Source: Promethearchaeota archaeon (GTDB lineage Archaea > Asgardarchaeota > Lokiarchaeia > Sigynarchaeales > SOKP01). From it: 26,545 bases of DNA. The stretch is taken from NCBI GenBank assembly GCA_019057775.1, contig JAHLWT010000213.1, positions 1 through 26,545 on the forward strand. Reading direction: 5' to 3'. Positions within the stretch are counted from its first letter, which is position 1. Each line of letters opens with the position of its first letter. Made by a program: the position numbers and the translations under genes. A model generated the notes under the pieces. It did no database searches and had not been told where the DNA came from. It saw only the letters and a list, made by a program, of their open reading frames with translations. Positions 1-7,377 of the stretch are shown piece by piece.

Positions 1-781
1 ACATATTCCAATCATTGAATTCAATCCTAATTTCTCCACCAGAGGCTTGATCATCCGTAATTACAACCCGTTTGACAATAGGGTATAGATTATAGGGAGT
101 ATACATTTTCGAATAGTCACTATTTGCAGGATTTGGGTTAAAGTAGCCATCATAATACCCAAATGTATCAGCTAAATACGTTAGATTCCAATCTTCAGTA
201 TAATAATCAGCATAAGTAGCTACAGGATACCAGTATGTATCTCTATTACGTAAGTCACCTCTCCCGGTCAGATTCCCAGTGATTATCCACACCCGATCTA
301 TATTCCATTTCGCTACTGTGGCATTCCATGCAGAACCATCATGAAAGGTTACATTTTCTCGCAGTCTAAAAGTTATATTTGCCGCTCCACCTTTATTAAT
401 GAATCCTTTTGAATTCATCTCCTCCGGCCAGTAATCAAATTCCCAACTTGTTGCCAGTGCTGGTATGTATGTGTCTTGCTTAGGGACTCCTTGTGAGAGG
501 CCTCTATCATATTCCTCATTTGTCACATATAAAAATTCACAAGTAGCAGGCCAATACCATAAATCAACAATACCATAACGACTACTAATGGCAATATCCC
601 AGTCTACTGCAGGGGTACCAGATACCCCCACTTTCAGACGAGTACCCTCAATTTGAGATATTTTATTTTTCTGTTCTGTCTTGATGAAAAGTAGTTCATT
701 ATTTAATACAGGCATTAAAAGTCCCGTAATTGTTAAAATCGACAAAAAAATAGTTGAAATAGGATAATTTTTTACTTTCAT
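1..781 (-). CDS. ABC transporter family 5 substrate-binding protein, C-terminus cut by window edge
   Basis: Only the N-terminal ~260 residues are present; the frame is still open at base 1. The start ATG is at 781-779 with GGTG a few bases upstream. The protein opens with a short charged stretch (MKVKNYP) and a hydrophobic segment up to about residue 24, which reads as a signal peptide or membrane anchor. The mature part has the layout of peptide/nickel-type solute-binding proteins (SBP_bac_5): a proposed ligand-lobe start (LKVGVSGTPAVDWD), the hallmark 'PALATSWEF', and the segment RENVTFHDGSAWNATVAKWN, which matches the family's 'v.FHDG..l.A..V' signature. Such proteins capture oligopeptides or other solutes outside the cell for a Dpp/Opp-type permease, which is not in view. 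It is read in the same direction as the fwd operon but lies 204 bp beyond it, so it is probably a separate unit. The ligand cannot be predicted. Confidence 0.82.
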   Translation of the reverse strand, partial: MKVKNYPISTIFLSILTITGLLMPVLNNELLFIKTEQKNKISQIEGTRLKVGVSGTPAVDWDIAISSRYGIVDLWYWPATCEFLYVTNEEYDRGLSQGVPKQDTYIPALATSWEFDYWPEEMNSKGFINKGGAANITFRLRENVTFHDGSAWNATVAKWNIDRVWIITGNLTGRGDLRNRDTYWYPVATYADYYTEDWNLTYLADTFGYYDGYFNPNPANSDYSKMYTPYNLYPIVKRVVITDDQASGGEIRIEFNDWNM

Positions 782-985
782 AATCACACCAATTTTTATT
801 AACAATTTAGTATAAGGGATAATTGACTTAGATTAAATTAGATCGGTACTCTATTTAATATTATCTAGAAGTCAAATGATTTTCAATTACAAAATTGTAA
901 AAAATTCTTAGTGAATGATTTTTTGATTATGTGCCGCATTTAAAAATTGATTATTAGGAAAAGAATCATCACAGAAATCTTTTGA

Positions 986-1849
986 TTAAACTGCAATGAA
1001 AAGTCTACCGTTAGAGCTGTTTGAAATCTGTCCAGTTTTTTTATCAATTTTAGAATGATTCTTTGCTACTGAGTGGTCCCCACTATATTCATTGAATTTT
1101 CCAGTAATCTTGTCTCCATTCATGAGTTCAATTTCCTTAACTTCCCCTATTTTTACATAAGAGGGAAGGATTTTTGAAACTTTACCCTTAACCACTATCG
1201 TACCACGAACTTGATCTGCTCCAGTACATCTATCACAATCACCTTCAACGATAATAGTGCCTCCATGGCTATGAATTCCCAAGAAAGAACCAGCACCCCC
1301 ACAAATTAATGTTGGAAATCTTTTTGCTGGTTTTGAGCCACTTACCCAAGTTAATGCTTCATCACCAATTTTACCTTTAACCCGAATGATACCATTTTGC
1401 ATGCCTTTCCAAAATCCGCGATACGCCGCTCCTACATAATGCCCAGCATCTCCAATTATATTTAACTCTCCTCCTTTCAGCATAGCACCTGCCCAATCAT
1501 CCGCATTTCCATTAACTGTGATCTTTCCTCCTTTCATTTGACTTCCAACATGCATACCTACATTACCATTGATAACTATTTCTCCTCCCGTCATCAGCTC
1601 TCCAATCCGTTTAACCATTGAAAGATCTCCATCAATAGTAATTTTTAAATCTCCAACATCTCCTGCTTTTCCTGAGACATCAAAATAATCTCCTATTGAT
1701 TTTTCTTCATTACCATGGTAAACTGTTAATTTTTTAATGTCTGATGCAGCTTTATTCGCAAAATAATCGGGACTAATTGTCTCAGCTTCTAAAGGAAATT
1801 CAGGTTCTTTTTTTAATTTTAATTTAATTTCTGCCACTTCATTATTCAC
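986..1849 (-). CDS. fwdC: Formylmethanofuran dehydrogenase subunit C (FwdC/FmdC)
   Basis: 287 aa. From about residue 65 to 225 the protein is built of short repeats of the type 'GG.I.V.Gn.g...G..m.GG', the right-handed beta-helix shared by FwdC and the C-terminal domain of glutamate synthase large subunits. Examples are GGEIVINGNVGMHVGSQMKG and GGTIIVEGDCDRCTGADQVRG. In the Fwd/Fmd complex this subunit is a structural scaffold next to the catalytic FwdB and FwdD. It is the last gene of the minus-strand fwd operon; its start overlaps the end of fwdB by 8 bp, which implies coupled translation. Length is near that of the methanogen subunit. In methanogens fwdC often sits next to fwdA, but nothing like FwdA follows here. 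Confidence 0.9.
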   Translation of the reverse strand: MNNEVAEIKLKLKKEPEFPLEAETISPDYFANKAASDIKKLTVYHGNEEKSIGDYFDVSGKAGDVGDLKITIDGDLSMVKRIGELMTGGEIVINGNVGMHVGSQMKGGKITVNGNADDWAGAMLKGGELNIIGDAGHYVGAAYRGFWKGMQNGIIRVKGKIGDEALTWVSGSKPAKRFPTLICGGAGSFLGIHSHGGTIIVEGDCDRCTGADQVRGTIVVKGKVSKILPSYVKIGEVKEIELMNGDKITGKFNEYSGDHSVAKNHSKIDKKTGQISNSSNGRLFIAV

Positions 1850-3170
1850 CTTTCTTCTTTTTTACTATTTCAACTAGGCGCTTTAATATTTCTTTATCTG
1901 TTAGGCACTCCCCGGGAGCTTCTTTCACTTTACGTAATCGTAAAGGAACACTATCCATACGATAGGCTGTGCCTTCACATTCAATACCCGCAATTGCAGG
2001 GGGCAAAATAATATCGGCATTTACTGAAGTGGGCGTGTGATGTGGTTCTATTGATATTAATGGATGTTTAAACATGTTTCTTACCGCTGCGGCGGGAAAA
2101 TTACTAGCGGGATCAGAAGCAACGATTAATGAGGCATCAATTTCATCTTTTATTAAAAGATCTACAGAGGAAAACTCACCTGGGTTATAACGTGCATATC
2201 CTTTTGAAAAATCAATAGAGTATGCATACCCCGTCTGCCAAGTAAATACTTGATTTGCACCAGCTACATTATAATGTCCTCGCATAGGCGTTAGGCAAAA
2301 TTTAGTATGATCATTTAATTCTCGTACAAGACAGATAGCCGCATCAATATTACGGTGATGAGATAAAGTTTGAGTTAGTCCCATTCCAAAAAATAGTACA
2401 CCAAAATTACATGATTTCAAGGTTTCAACCAATTTTTTAACATCTTCAATTGAAACTCCTGAAATTGTGTCAATATCTAATTCGACACCTCTTAAGATAG
2501 CCCTCATAGCATTCACTAGCTCGTAATCTTCATTCGGATTTACTTGGACGTGAAGATCTGCAATCTGAGCTGTGTGAGTATTTCTTGGATCAACTACAAT
2601 AAGATACCTATCATTTCTTCCATCTTTTCTGAAATATCCTCTAACAAATTCACTATATCTACCTAAGTGACGAGGGTGAGCATGAACGGGATTACTACCC
2701 CAAAAAATAATAAGATCAGCTCTATTTTTATATTCTCCTAACGTAGATGTAGGTGCTCCAACATCTTGGATAGCTAATAATGAAGGGCCATGACATACTG
2801 AAGCTGTATTATCTAAAATTCCTCCAAGCATTTCTCCTAATTCTACACCTTTCCCTTGAGCGCCACATTCCGTACTTGAGAATCCATATAACAAAGGTCT
2901 TTTTGCTTGAACTAAAATATCTGCTGCTTTATCCAGAGCCTCATCCCACGATACTTCTTTGAAACTGCCATTATCACGGATTAAAGGCTTTTCATATCGA
3001 TGTTCACTTGGATTGGATGAAAAATATTTTTTAGTACCAATCTGACATCCATTTCTTACTTCTATAACTTTTTGTTCTTTAACGTCAACATCGACCTCTA
3101 GATCATCACAAAGGGTCCCGCAGAAGGGACAAACAACATCCGTAATAGTTTTTATTTCTTTTACAACCAT
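1842..3170 (-). CDS. fwdB: Formylmethanofuran dehydrogenase subunit B, catalytic W/Mo-bis-MGD subunit
   Basis: 442 aa, about the usual FwdB length and much shorter than ordinary formate dehydrogenase alpha chains. An N-terminal [4Fe-4S] motif is formed by C14, C17, C21 and C42 (VCPFCGTLCDD, then NGCQIG). The candidate metal-ligand cysteine is C126 in NTASVCHGPSLL, matching the Cys that binds tungsten or molybdenum in methanogen FwdB; it is Cys, not Sec. LIIFWGSNPVHAHPRH follows, the usual cofactor-binding segment of the family. Known role: reversible reduction of CO2 to formate with low-potential ferredoxin electrons, the formate then being condensed with methanofuran by FwdA. It overlaps fwdC by 8 bp and lies 2 bp after fwdD, so the operon context is clear. 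No FwdA amidohydrolase is encoded nearby. Confidence 0.93.
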   Translation of the reverse strand: MVVKEIKTITDVVCPFCGTLCDDLEVDVDVKEQKVIEVRNGCQIGTKKYFSSNPSEHRYEKPLIRDNGSFKEVSWDEALDKAADILVQAKRPLLYGFSSTECGAQGKGVELGEMLGGILDNTASVCHGPSLLAIQDVGAPTSTLGEYKNRADLIIFWGSNPVHAHPRHLGRYSEFVRGYFRKDGRNDRYLIVVDPRNTHTAQIADLHVQVNPNEDYELVNAMRAILRGVELDIDTISGVSIEDVKKLVETLKSCNFGVLFFGMGLTQTLSHHRNIDAAICLVRELNDHTKFCLTPMRGHYNVAGANQVFTWQTGYAYSIDFSKGYARYNPGEFSSVDLLIKDEIDASLIVASDPASNFPAAAVRNMFKHPLISIEPHHTPTSVNADIILPPAIAGIECEGTAYRMDSVPLRLRKVKEAPGECLTDKEILKRLVEIVKKKKGE

Positions 3171-3172
3171 TA

Positions 3173-3568
3173 TTACGCCACCTTTAATAACTTTATTAAG
3201 TCTAGTGCATCTAACACTTTTCCTGAAGGAATTGCCTCAACTCTAGCATCCATTCCTTTATAAGTGGGTGTACCACATGATTGAGAATCAGGATTAACTA
3301 CTTGATTTGCCCAAGGTCCCATTGGTATGGAAATAATGCCTGGATGAGGTCCTTCATCTGAGATGGTAGAATAAACCATTACCTCTCCAAAATCAGTAAT
3401 AACTTTTACCGGAGTGCCTACAAGACAATCTAACTTTTTAAAATCTTCTTTATCCAAAGCACATAGTGCACAGGCTCGAACATTCTCACGACTAACTTTT
3501 CCTCCCTCTAAAGCAACTCCTTGATTTATTGTTCGACATGTTATTAATTTTAAACTATTCAAAACCAT
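3173..3568 (-). CDS. fwdD: Formylmethanofuran dehydrogenase subunit D
   Basis: 131 aa, the expected FwdD size. It corresponds to the molybdopterin-dinucleotide-binding C-terminal domain that larger DMSO-reductase-family enzymes carry in one chain. The diagnostic block is SIPMGPWANQVVNPDS followed by SCGTPTYKGMDARVE, which matches the FwdD 'PmGPWAN.v....s.G.P.yKG' signature. The first half also matches the family (an R..NQG motif, then GGKVSRENV). With FwdB it forms the active-site pocket. It lies between fwdF (3-bp gap) and fwdB (2-bp gap) in the minus-strand operon. Confidence 0.92.
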   Translation of the reverse strand: MVLNSLKLITCRTINQGVALEGGKVSRENVRACALCALDKEDFKKLDCLVGTPVKVITDFGEVMVYSTISDEGPHPGIISIPMGPWANQVVNPDSQSCGTPTYKGMDARVEAIPSGKVLDALDLIKLLKVA

Positions 3569-3571
3569 ATT

Positions 3572-4294
3572 TTATTCCTCCGTTGGTTGATTCCATCTTA
3601 CTGCCTTAAACCGTTTTACTAGGGGATTCCAAAACAACTCACTATACTCACCTGATGTTTTAAGGTCTGTAATTTCTAATTGAATTGCCGCTGTGGGACA
3701 GCCATTTGCGCAAGCGCCGCACGCAATACATTTATCTTCATCATCTACTTCTACATTATGATAACTTTCCCAACCTTTTTCTGGTCTCTTACCAATTATA
3801 ATTGCACCTGAAGGGCAGACTTCGGCACATGTTGCACATCCTCCAGGGCAGTCTTCGTGCTTAACAACTACTTTTGCTACTGCTGATTGTTTAACAACTC
3901 TCTCAATACCATCGAGGCTAGTAACTTTTTTTGTTTCAAACTCAAGTTTTGGAACAACATGTTCTTTAACAATTTGAATATCATCTATATTAACAGTCTC
4001 TCCATCTATTTTTAATGTTAAACAACTTGTAGGACAAAAATAAACACAAGTACCACAAAAGACACATTTTTTAGGATCATATACTTCAGGAATTATATCT
4101 ACTAAGGTTGGGAATCGACGTGATGCTCCTACTGGTCCACGAGAAATTGCATCTTTTGGACATACTCGAGCACAAGTTCCACAACCAATACACTTAGTTC
4201 TATCTAGGATTAATTCTAAACTTTCTGTAAGGAATTGAACTTTAACATGTTCTAATTCTTTTGAGATTGTTCTTGATATCTTAGGAAATGACAT
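3572..4294 (-). CDS. fwdF: FwdF-like polyferredoxin with four [4Fe-4S] motifs
   Basis: 240 aa. Four cubane-cluster motifs are visible: C35/C38/C41/C45 (CIGCGTCARVCP), C77/C80/C83/C87 (CVFCGTCVYFCP), C149/C153/C156/C160 (CPGGCATCAEVCP, with an unusual three-residue first spacing) and C189/C192/C195/C199 (CIACGACANGCP). Methanogen FwdF is longer and carries about eight clusters, so this is a half-size version. Its likely role is to wire electrons between soluble ferredoxin and the FwdB cluster. It sits between fwdG (12-bp gap) and fwdD (3-bp gap). The length difference is real in the sequence; assignment as FwdF rather than a generic polyferredoxin rests on operon position. Confidence 0.85.
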   Translation of the reverse strand: MSFPKISRTISKELEHVKVQFLTESLELILDRTKCIGCGTCARVCPKDAISRGPVGASRRFPTLVDIIPEVYDPKKCVFCGTCVYFCPTSCLTLKIDGETVNIDDIQIVKEHVVPKLEFETKKVTSLDGIERVVKQSAVAKVVVKHEDCPGGCATCAEVCPSGAIIIGKRPEKGWESYHNVEVDDEDKCIACGACANGCPTAAIQLEITDLKTSGEYSELFWNPLVKRFKAVRWNQPTEE

Positions 4295-4306
4295 TTTTTT
4301 ACCTCA

Positions 4307-4561
4307 TTATACTTTTACTAATTCTATCTGTATAGCACTTACGGGGCAGAATTTCTGGCAGACTCCACATCCATCGCAATTAAATTTACGATTTTCATCG
4401 AAAATATCATAAGCCGTCCCATTTTTAATTAAGATTACCGCATTTTCTTCAGTTAAGTAACCCATATCTTTTAATTGATTAAAATTTATGGGACAACTAA
4501 CTGTGCAGATATTGCACCCAATACATTGATTTTTATTAATTTTTAGACGATAAACTTGCAT
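4307..4561 (-). CDS. fwdG: FwdG-like 2x[4Fe-4S] ferredoxin subunit, first gene of the fwd operon
   Basis: 84 aa with two complete cluster motifs: C13/C16/C19/C23 (CIGCNICTVSCP) and C62/C65/C68/C72 (CDGCGVCQKFCP). A ~38-residue insert lies between them. This is the size and layout of FwdG, the small ferredoxin that passes electrons to FwdB. It opens the operon: about 300 bp of A/T-rich DNA lies upstream, with a divergent gene beyond. The start ATG at 4561 follows an A/T-rich leader without a strong Shine-Dalgarno, as is common for first genes in archaeal operons. Confidence 0.87.
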   Translation of the reverse strand: MQVYRLKINKNQCIGCNICTVSCPINFNQLKDMGYLTEENAVILIKNGTAYDIFDENRKFNCDGCGVCQKFCPVSAIQIELVKV

Positions 4562-4861
4562 AAATTAAACCCGTTATTTAATTGGACATTTTTTTTAGTA
4601 AGCTTCATTAATATTTAATTAAAATATAATTACTAAATTTAGTCCATAGAAGGTATTTTATTTTAAAAAATTTAGTATAGTAATTAATAAGAATAATTAT
4701 TCTAAGAAATGGATGTTTTTAATTTGCATTTATCATTTTAAACCTTTCAAAATATTCTCTATTACTTACTTTAGTTTTACCTTAAACTTATTAATCCTAA
4801 CACGAATTTTATATTAATATAAAATTGATTTCATTGCAAATTAAAACCCGGACAGTTAGTT
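4562..4861. promoter_or_regulatory. Divergent promoter region between the fwd operon and the vWA-PHD gene
   Basis: A 300-bp A/T-rich gap with genes leaving in both directions, so it must hold both promoters. TATA-like stretches are abundant and none can be singled out. One dyad stands out: TAATTACTAAATTT at 4627-4640 faces AAATTTAGTA at 4668-4677 and TAATTA at 4681-4686. This is an imperfect inverted repeat whose right arm has an extra TAG plus a repeated half-site. It could be an operator for fwd, but in DNA this A/T-rich it could also be chance. Confidence 0.35.
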
Positions 4862-6028
4862 ATGAGTTTAAAAATAACAAAAAGTGAAGATTGTTTAATC
4901 TTTTATGGTCTCACACCAGAAATAACTAAGCTAAAACAGGTCTATTCCTCCCTTGAAGAGTTCATGAAGAATAAACAAGGAAAGGATCCTTCTGACAGGT
5001 TTAATTTAATAGCCTTTGAACAAGAAGGACCATATTACTTAAATAATTTTACTTTTGATCCAGAACATATACTAAAGACTTTGAAGACTAGAAATAAGGA
5101 TTTTATTAGAGCAAATATCTCGGGTGGTGTTTTTATTGCTGTCACGTTTATAATAGAGGTATTTAAGAAAATCTCTGAAAAAACATTTCGATTATTAATA
5201 TTAATAGATGATGGTGCTTTTAAAATACCTTCACATTATCTTCCCGCATTAGAAGAACTTATTCGTAAAGTAAAGGATATACCATTTTTCATCGATATGG
5301 TTTATATAGGTACCCAGGCATATGAGGAAAGCAGTAATCTAATTAAATTAGTCAAGTTAAGTAAGGGAGAATTCCATGAGATAAAAAGTGCTAAACAGTT
5401 AAGTCCAATTTTAACTGATCTTTCAGATAAAAAATATATTACAATACCCTCATTCGTACAACAAAGAATAAGAATGGTTCTTAAAGATAATCAACCGTTC
5501 TTTATTAACTTAGCTGATGATCCAGAGGTAGTAAATGAAGAATCAACATGTTCAATATGTTTTCAGAAAGGTGAGCATGGAATTGTTCGATGCCCTTCCT
5601 GTGATACAGTTGCACATGATGTATGCTGGGCTCAATGGGCTAAAACCTCAAATATTGGAATTCCACATGTGTATAGATGTCATAATTGCTTTAATATTTT
5701 AAAATTAGATAATACATTTGTAAGTGACGTGCAATCTGGTAAGATTCAAACCATAGCAGAATTAAATAAAGTAAAGAAAAAGAATATTGTTGAATATTTA
5801 CGAGAATTAGAAGCAAAAGCAGAGTTAAAAGTAGTTCATACAGAAGATCCTTTTGCTGCTGATGTAAGAGCTATGCTTGAAGCTAAAAAAACAGAACCTC
5901 AAGAATTAGAAGGCAAGAAAAAGAAAAGGAAAAAGAAAAAAGCTTTAGTAACAATTTGTCCTAACTGTAGCAAGTTAATAATGGGCGACAAGAAAACTTG
6001 TCCTACTTGTGGTTTTAGTTTATTTTAG
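4862..6028 (+). CDS. vWA-like domain + C4HC3 PHD/RING-type finger + C-terminal zinc ribbon protein
   Basis: 388 aa, no signal peptide or membrane segment. Residues ~8-190 read as a von Willebrand A fold: a beta strand (CLIFYG), an amphipathic helix, FNLIAFEQ, a helical segment ANISGGVFIAVTFIIEVF, then LLILIDDGA. The metal-binding DxSxS motif is absent (the position reads FYGLTPE). Residues 230-276 form a C4HC3 finger: C230, C233, C244, C247, H252, C255, C273, C276. The spacing fits a PHD finger and resembles the prokaryotic RING-like fingers with an 'H..CW' core. A Lys-rich linker (~352-360) leads to a zinc ribbon, C366/C369 and C380/C383. vWA plus zinc fingers recalls TFIIH p44/Ssl1 or ubiquitin-related adaptors, but no direct homology is claimed. 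Its last ~57 bp and its trailer are duplicated at 7200-7337. Confidence 0.75.
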   Translation: MSLKITKSEDCLIFYGLTPEITKLKQVYSSLEEFMKNKQGKDPSDRFNLIAFEQEGPYYLNNFTFDPEHILKTLKTRNKDFIRANISGGVFIAVTFIIEVFKKISEKTFRLLILIDDGAFKIPSHYLPALEELIRKVKDIPFFIDMVYIGTQAYEESSNLIKLVKLSKGEFHEIKSAKQLSPILTDLSDKKYITIPSFVQQRIRMVLKDNQPFFINLADDPEVVNEESTCSICFQKGEHGIVRCPSCDTVAHDVCWAQWAKTSNIGIPHVYRCHNCFNILKLDNTFVSDVQSGKIQTIAELNKVKKKNIVEYLRELEAKAELKVVHTEDPFAADVRAMLEAKKTEPQELEGKKKKRKKKKALVTICPNCSKLIMGDKKTCPTCGFSLF

Positions 6029-6113
6029 TCGCGTAATTACAAGTTATAAGGAATACTTTTATATATTTTTATATTTTAATTCTAAAAAAAGATACTTCAC
6101 CGTATTAGATTAA
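5972..6113. repeat. Direct repeat copy 1: 3' end and trailer of the vWA-PHD gene
   Basis: 142 bp covering the last ~18 codons of the vWA-PHD gene, its stop codon and ~85 bp of trailer. It recurs at 7200-7337 in the same orientation. The first ~67 bp differ at only two positions; the rest differs by small gaps and scattered substitutions, mostly in A/T runs. Both copies end at 'GTATTAGATTAA'. The pair encloses the nucleotidyltransferase/HEPN genes with a 1,228-bp offset. Confidence 0.9.
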
Positions 6114-6275
6114 GCAAAAATAAATAATTGATGTGAATATATTAAATACATTAACTAACTATATTTATATTACATTTTTTAAAAGCGCATAATCTAAATT
6201 TTAATTGTTAAAGTCATCCTAGGTATTAATTTGATAAGAATTATAAAAGATTTTGATTAAGTAGAGGGAAATCGA
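6114..6275. other. Leader of the NT/HEPN module
   Basis: About 160 bp of A/T-rich DNA between repeat copy 1 and the nucleotidyltransferase start. It should contain the module's own promoter, but no single TATA element stands out. GAGGGAAA at about 6263-6270 is a good Shine-Dalgarno for the ATG at 6276. Confidence 0.4.
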
Positions 6276-6788
6276 ATGATAGAGGATTTTGATCGAGTCT
6301 CTTATATTTTTAGAGATTACTTATATAATTTTGTTAGATTATTGAAAGAAAATTATAAAGAGGATCTGCTTTCAATTATATTGTTTGGTTCTGTAGCGAG
6401 GGGAAAATGGAATAATGAATCCGATATTGACCTTTTTATAATATTTACTAATAAATTATCGATAAAAAACGGTTTAAATAATCAACTAACGAAAATAATC
6501 TCAGATTACGAGAGAAAATCAAAATTAAAAAATTCCAAAGGTGATCGTCTATTTTCTACTATACAGGATATATCATTGTTATTAAAAGATTTACATACGT
6601 TTAGAACAATTTTTTATGACATTGCGATGGATGGAATCATTTTATTTGATAGAAATCAAACTGGAGATCAGTTTCTTAGAAAAATAAAAAAAAGAATTGA
6701 AGAAAAAGGACTTAAACGAGTTTTTATAAAAGAAAATGATTATTATTGGGAAAGAAATGTAGATTTCGGAGAAATTATTGAACTATGA
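6276..6788 (+). CDS. MNT-type nucleotidyltransferase, antitoxin-like partner of HEPN
   Basis: 170 aa. The N-terminal half carries the minimal-nucleotidyltransferase signature IILFGSVARG (G38, S39) followed by ESDIDLFIIF, with metal-binding aspartates D50 and D52. Proteins of this family pair with a HEPN partner as toxin-antitoxin systems; in MntA/HepT the MNT protein inactivates the HEPN RNase by adding AMP to a tyrosine. A clear Shine-Dalgarno (GAGGGAAA) supports the start. The stop overlaps the HEPN start (ATGA, 4 bp), so the two are translationally coupled. Gene order is NT first, HEPN second, the reverse of the second pair at 21.3-22.1 kb. The whole module lies between two copies of the neighbouring gene's 3' end, which points to insertion. 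Confidence 0.85.
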   Translation: MIEDFDRVSYIFRDYLYNFVRLLKENYKEDLLSIILFGSVARGKWNNESDIDLFIIFTNKLSIKNGLNNQLTKIISDYERKSKLKNSKGDRLFSTIQDISLLLKDLHTFRTIFYDIAMDGIILFDRNQTGDQFLRKIKKRIEEKGLKRVFIKENDYYWERNVDFGEIIEL

Positions 6789-7219
6789 ATAATTATGATA
6801 CTTCAAAAGGGGCAGTTGAAAGAGCTTTTCGTTGGTATCAAGGTGCTATACGAGCATATGAAGATGAAAGATGGGATGATGTTATTTATTCCTTAGAAAT
6901 GTCAGTTGAGCAAGCCTTAAAAGCGATATTAATTCTTTTTGGGATTGAATATCCAAAAAAGCATGATATCTCCCCTATTTATGTCGATCTAAAGCAAAAA
7001 CAAATTCCAGAATGGTTCAAGGAAAAAATTGATAATCAATTAGATATGTTAAAGGATCTAATTAAATTAAGAGGTAAAGCAGCATATGGATATGTTGATG
7101 GAGTAAAAAAAGACGATTTTAAAGATGAAGCATCTAATTTTAAAGATCCAGTTAAAGATATAATTGAGGATTGTAATAATCTAATAATTGAATTTTCTAA
7201 AGTTAATAATGGGCGATAA
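6785..7219 (+). CDS. HEPN-domain protein, toxin-like partner of the MNT nucleotidyltransferase
   Basis: 144 aa, helical. The opening half fits HEPN (AFRWYQGAIRAYEDERWDD, then SVEQALKAILILFG with the following KKHDISP). The C-terminal motif reads LRGKAAYGYVDG: R96-x4-Y101-x-Y103. HepT-type HEPN RNases have R-x4-H-x-Y, where the Tyr is the AMP acceptor, so here the His position holds Tyr while R and the last Tyr remain. The RNase may be altered or the protein may belong to a His-less HEPN subgroup. The last five residues (VNNGR) and the stop lie inside the direct repeat copied from the vWA-PHD gene's 3' end, so this C-terminus was probably acquired at insertion. The GGAG inside the upstream gene is a plausible ribosome site. 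Confidence 0.8.
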   Translation: MNNYDTSKGAVERAFRWYQGAIRAYEDERWDDVIYSLEMSVEQALKAILILFGIEYPKKHDISPIYVDLKQKQIPEWFKEKIDNQLDMLKDLIKLRGKAAYGYVDGVKKDDFKDEASNFKDPVKDIIEDCNNLIIEFSKVNNGR

Positions 7220-7337
7220 GAAAACTTGTCCTACTTGTGGTTTAAGTTTATTTTAGTCGCGTAATTTTAAAGTTATAAGGAATAATTTTATATATTTCTT
7301 ATATTATAAAAGAAGATACTTCACAGTATTAGATTAA
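7200..7337. repeat. Direct repeat copy 2: duplicated 3' end of the vWA-PHD gene
   Basis: 138 bp, co-linear with 5972-6113. It still encodes a start codon followed by GDKKTCPTCGLSLF and the same TAG stop, i.e. half of the zinc ribbon of the upstream gene with one substitution (F to L). A C-to-T difference from copy 1 (GGGCGACAAG to GGGCGATAAG) creates the TAA that ends the HEPN gene. It ends 40 bp before the korA ATG, so it probably marks the original junction between the vWA-PHD gene and korA. Confidence 0.9.
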
Positions 7338-7377
7338 TTAAGATTAAAATAGATTGTTTTTTTAAGGTGTGGATTTA

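Noticed and set aside
1842..3170. Formate dehydrogenase or other molybdopterin oxidoreductase instead of FwdB
   Set aside because: The chain is short, lacks the C-terminal cofactor domain, and is followed by separate FwdD and FwdC, the Fwd layout.
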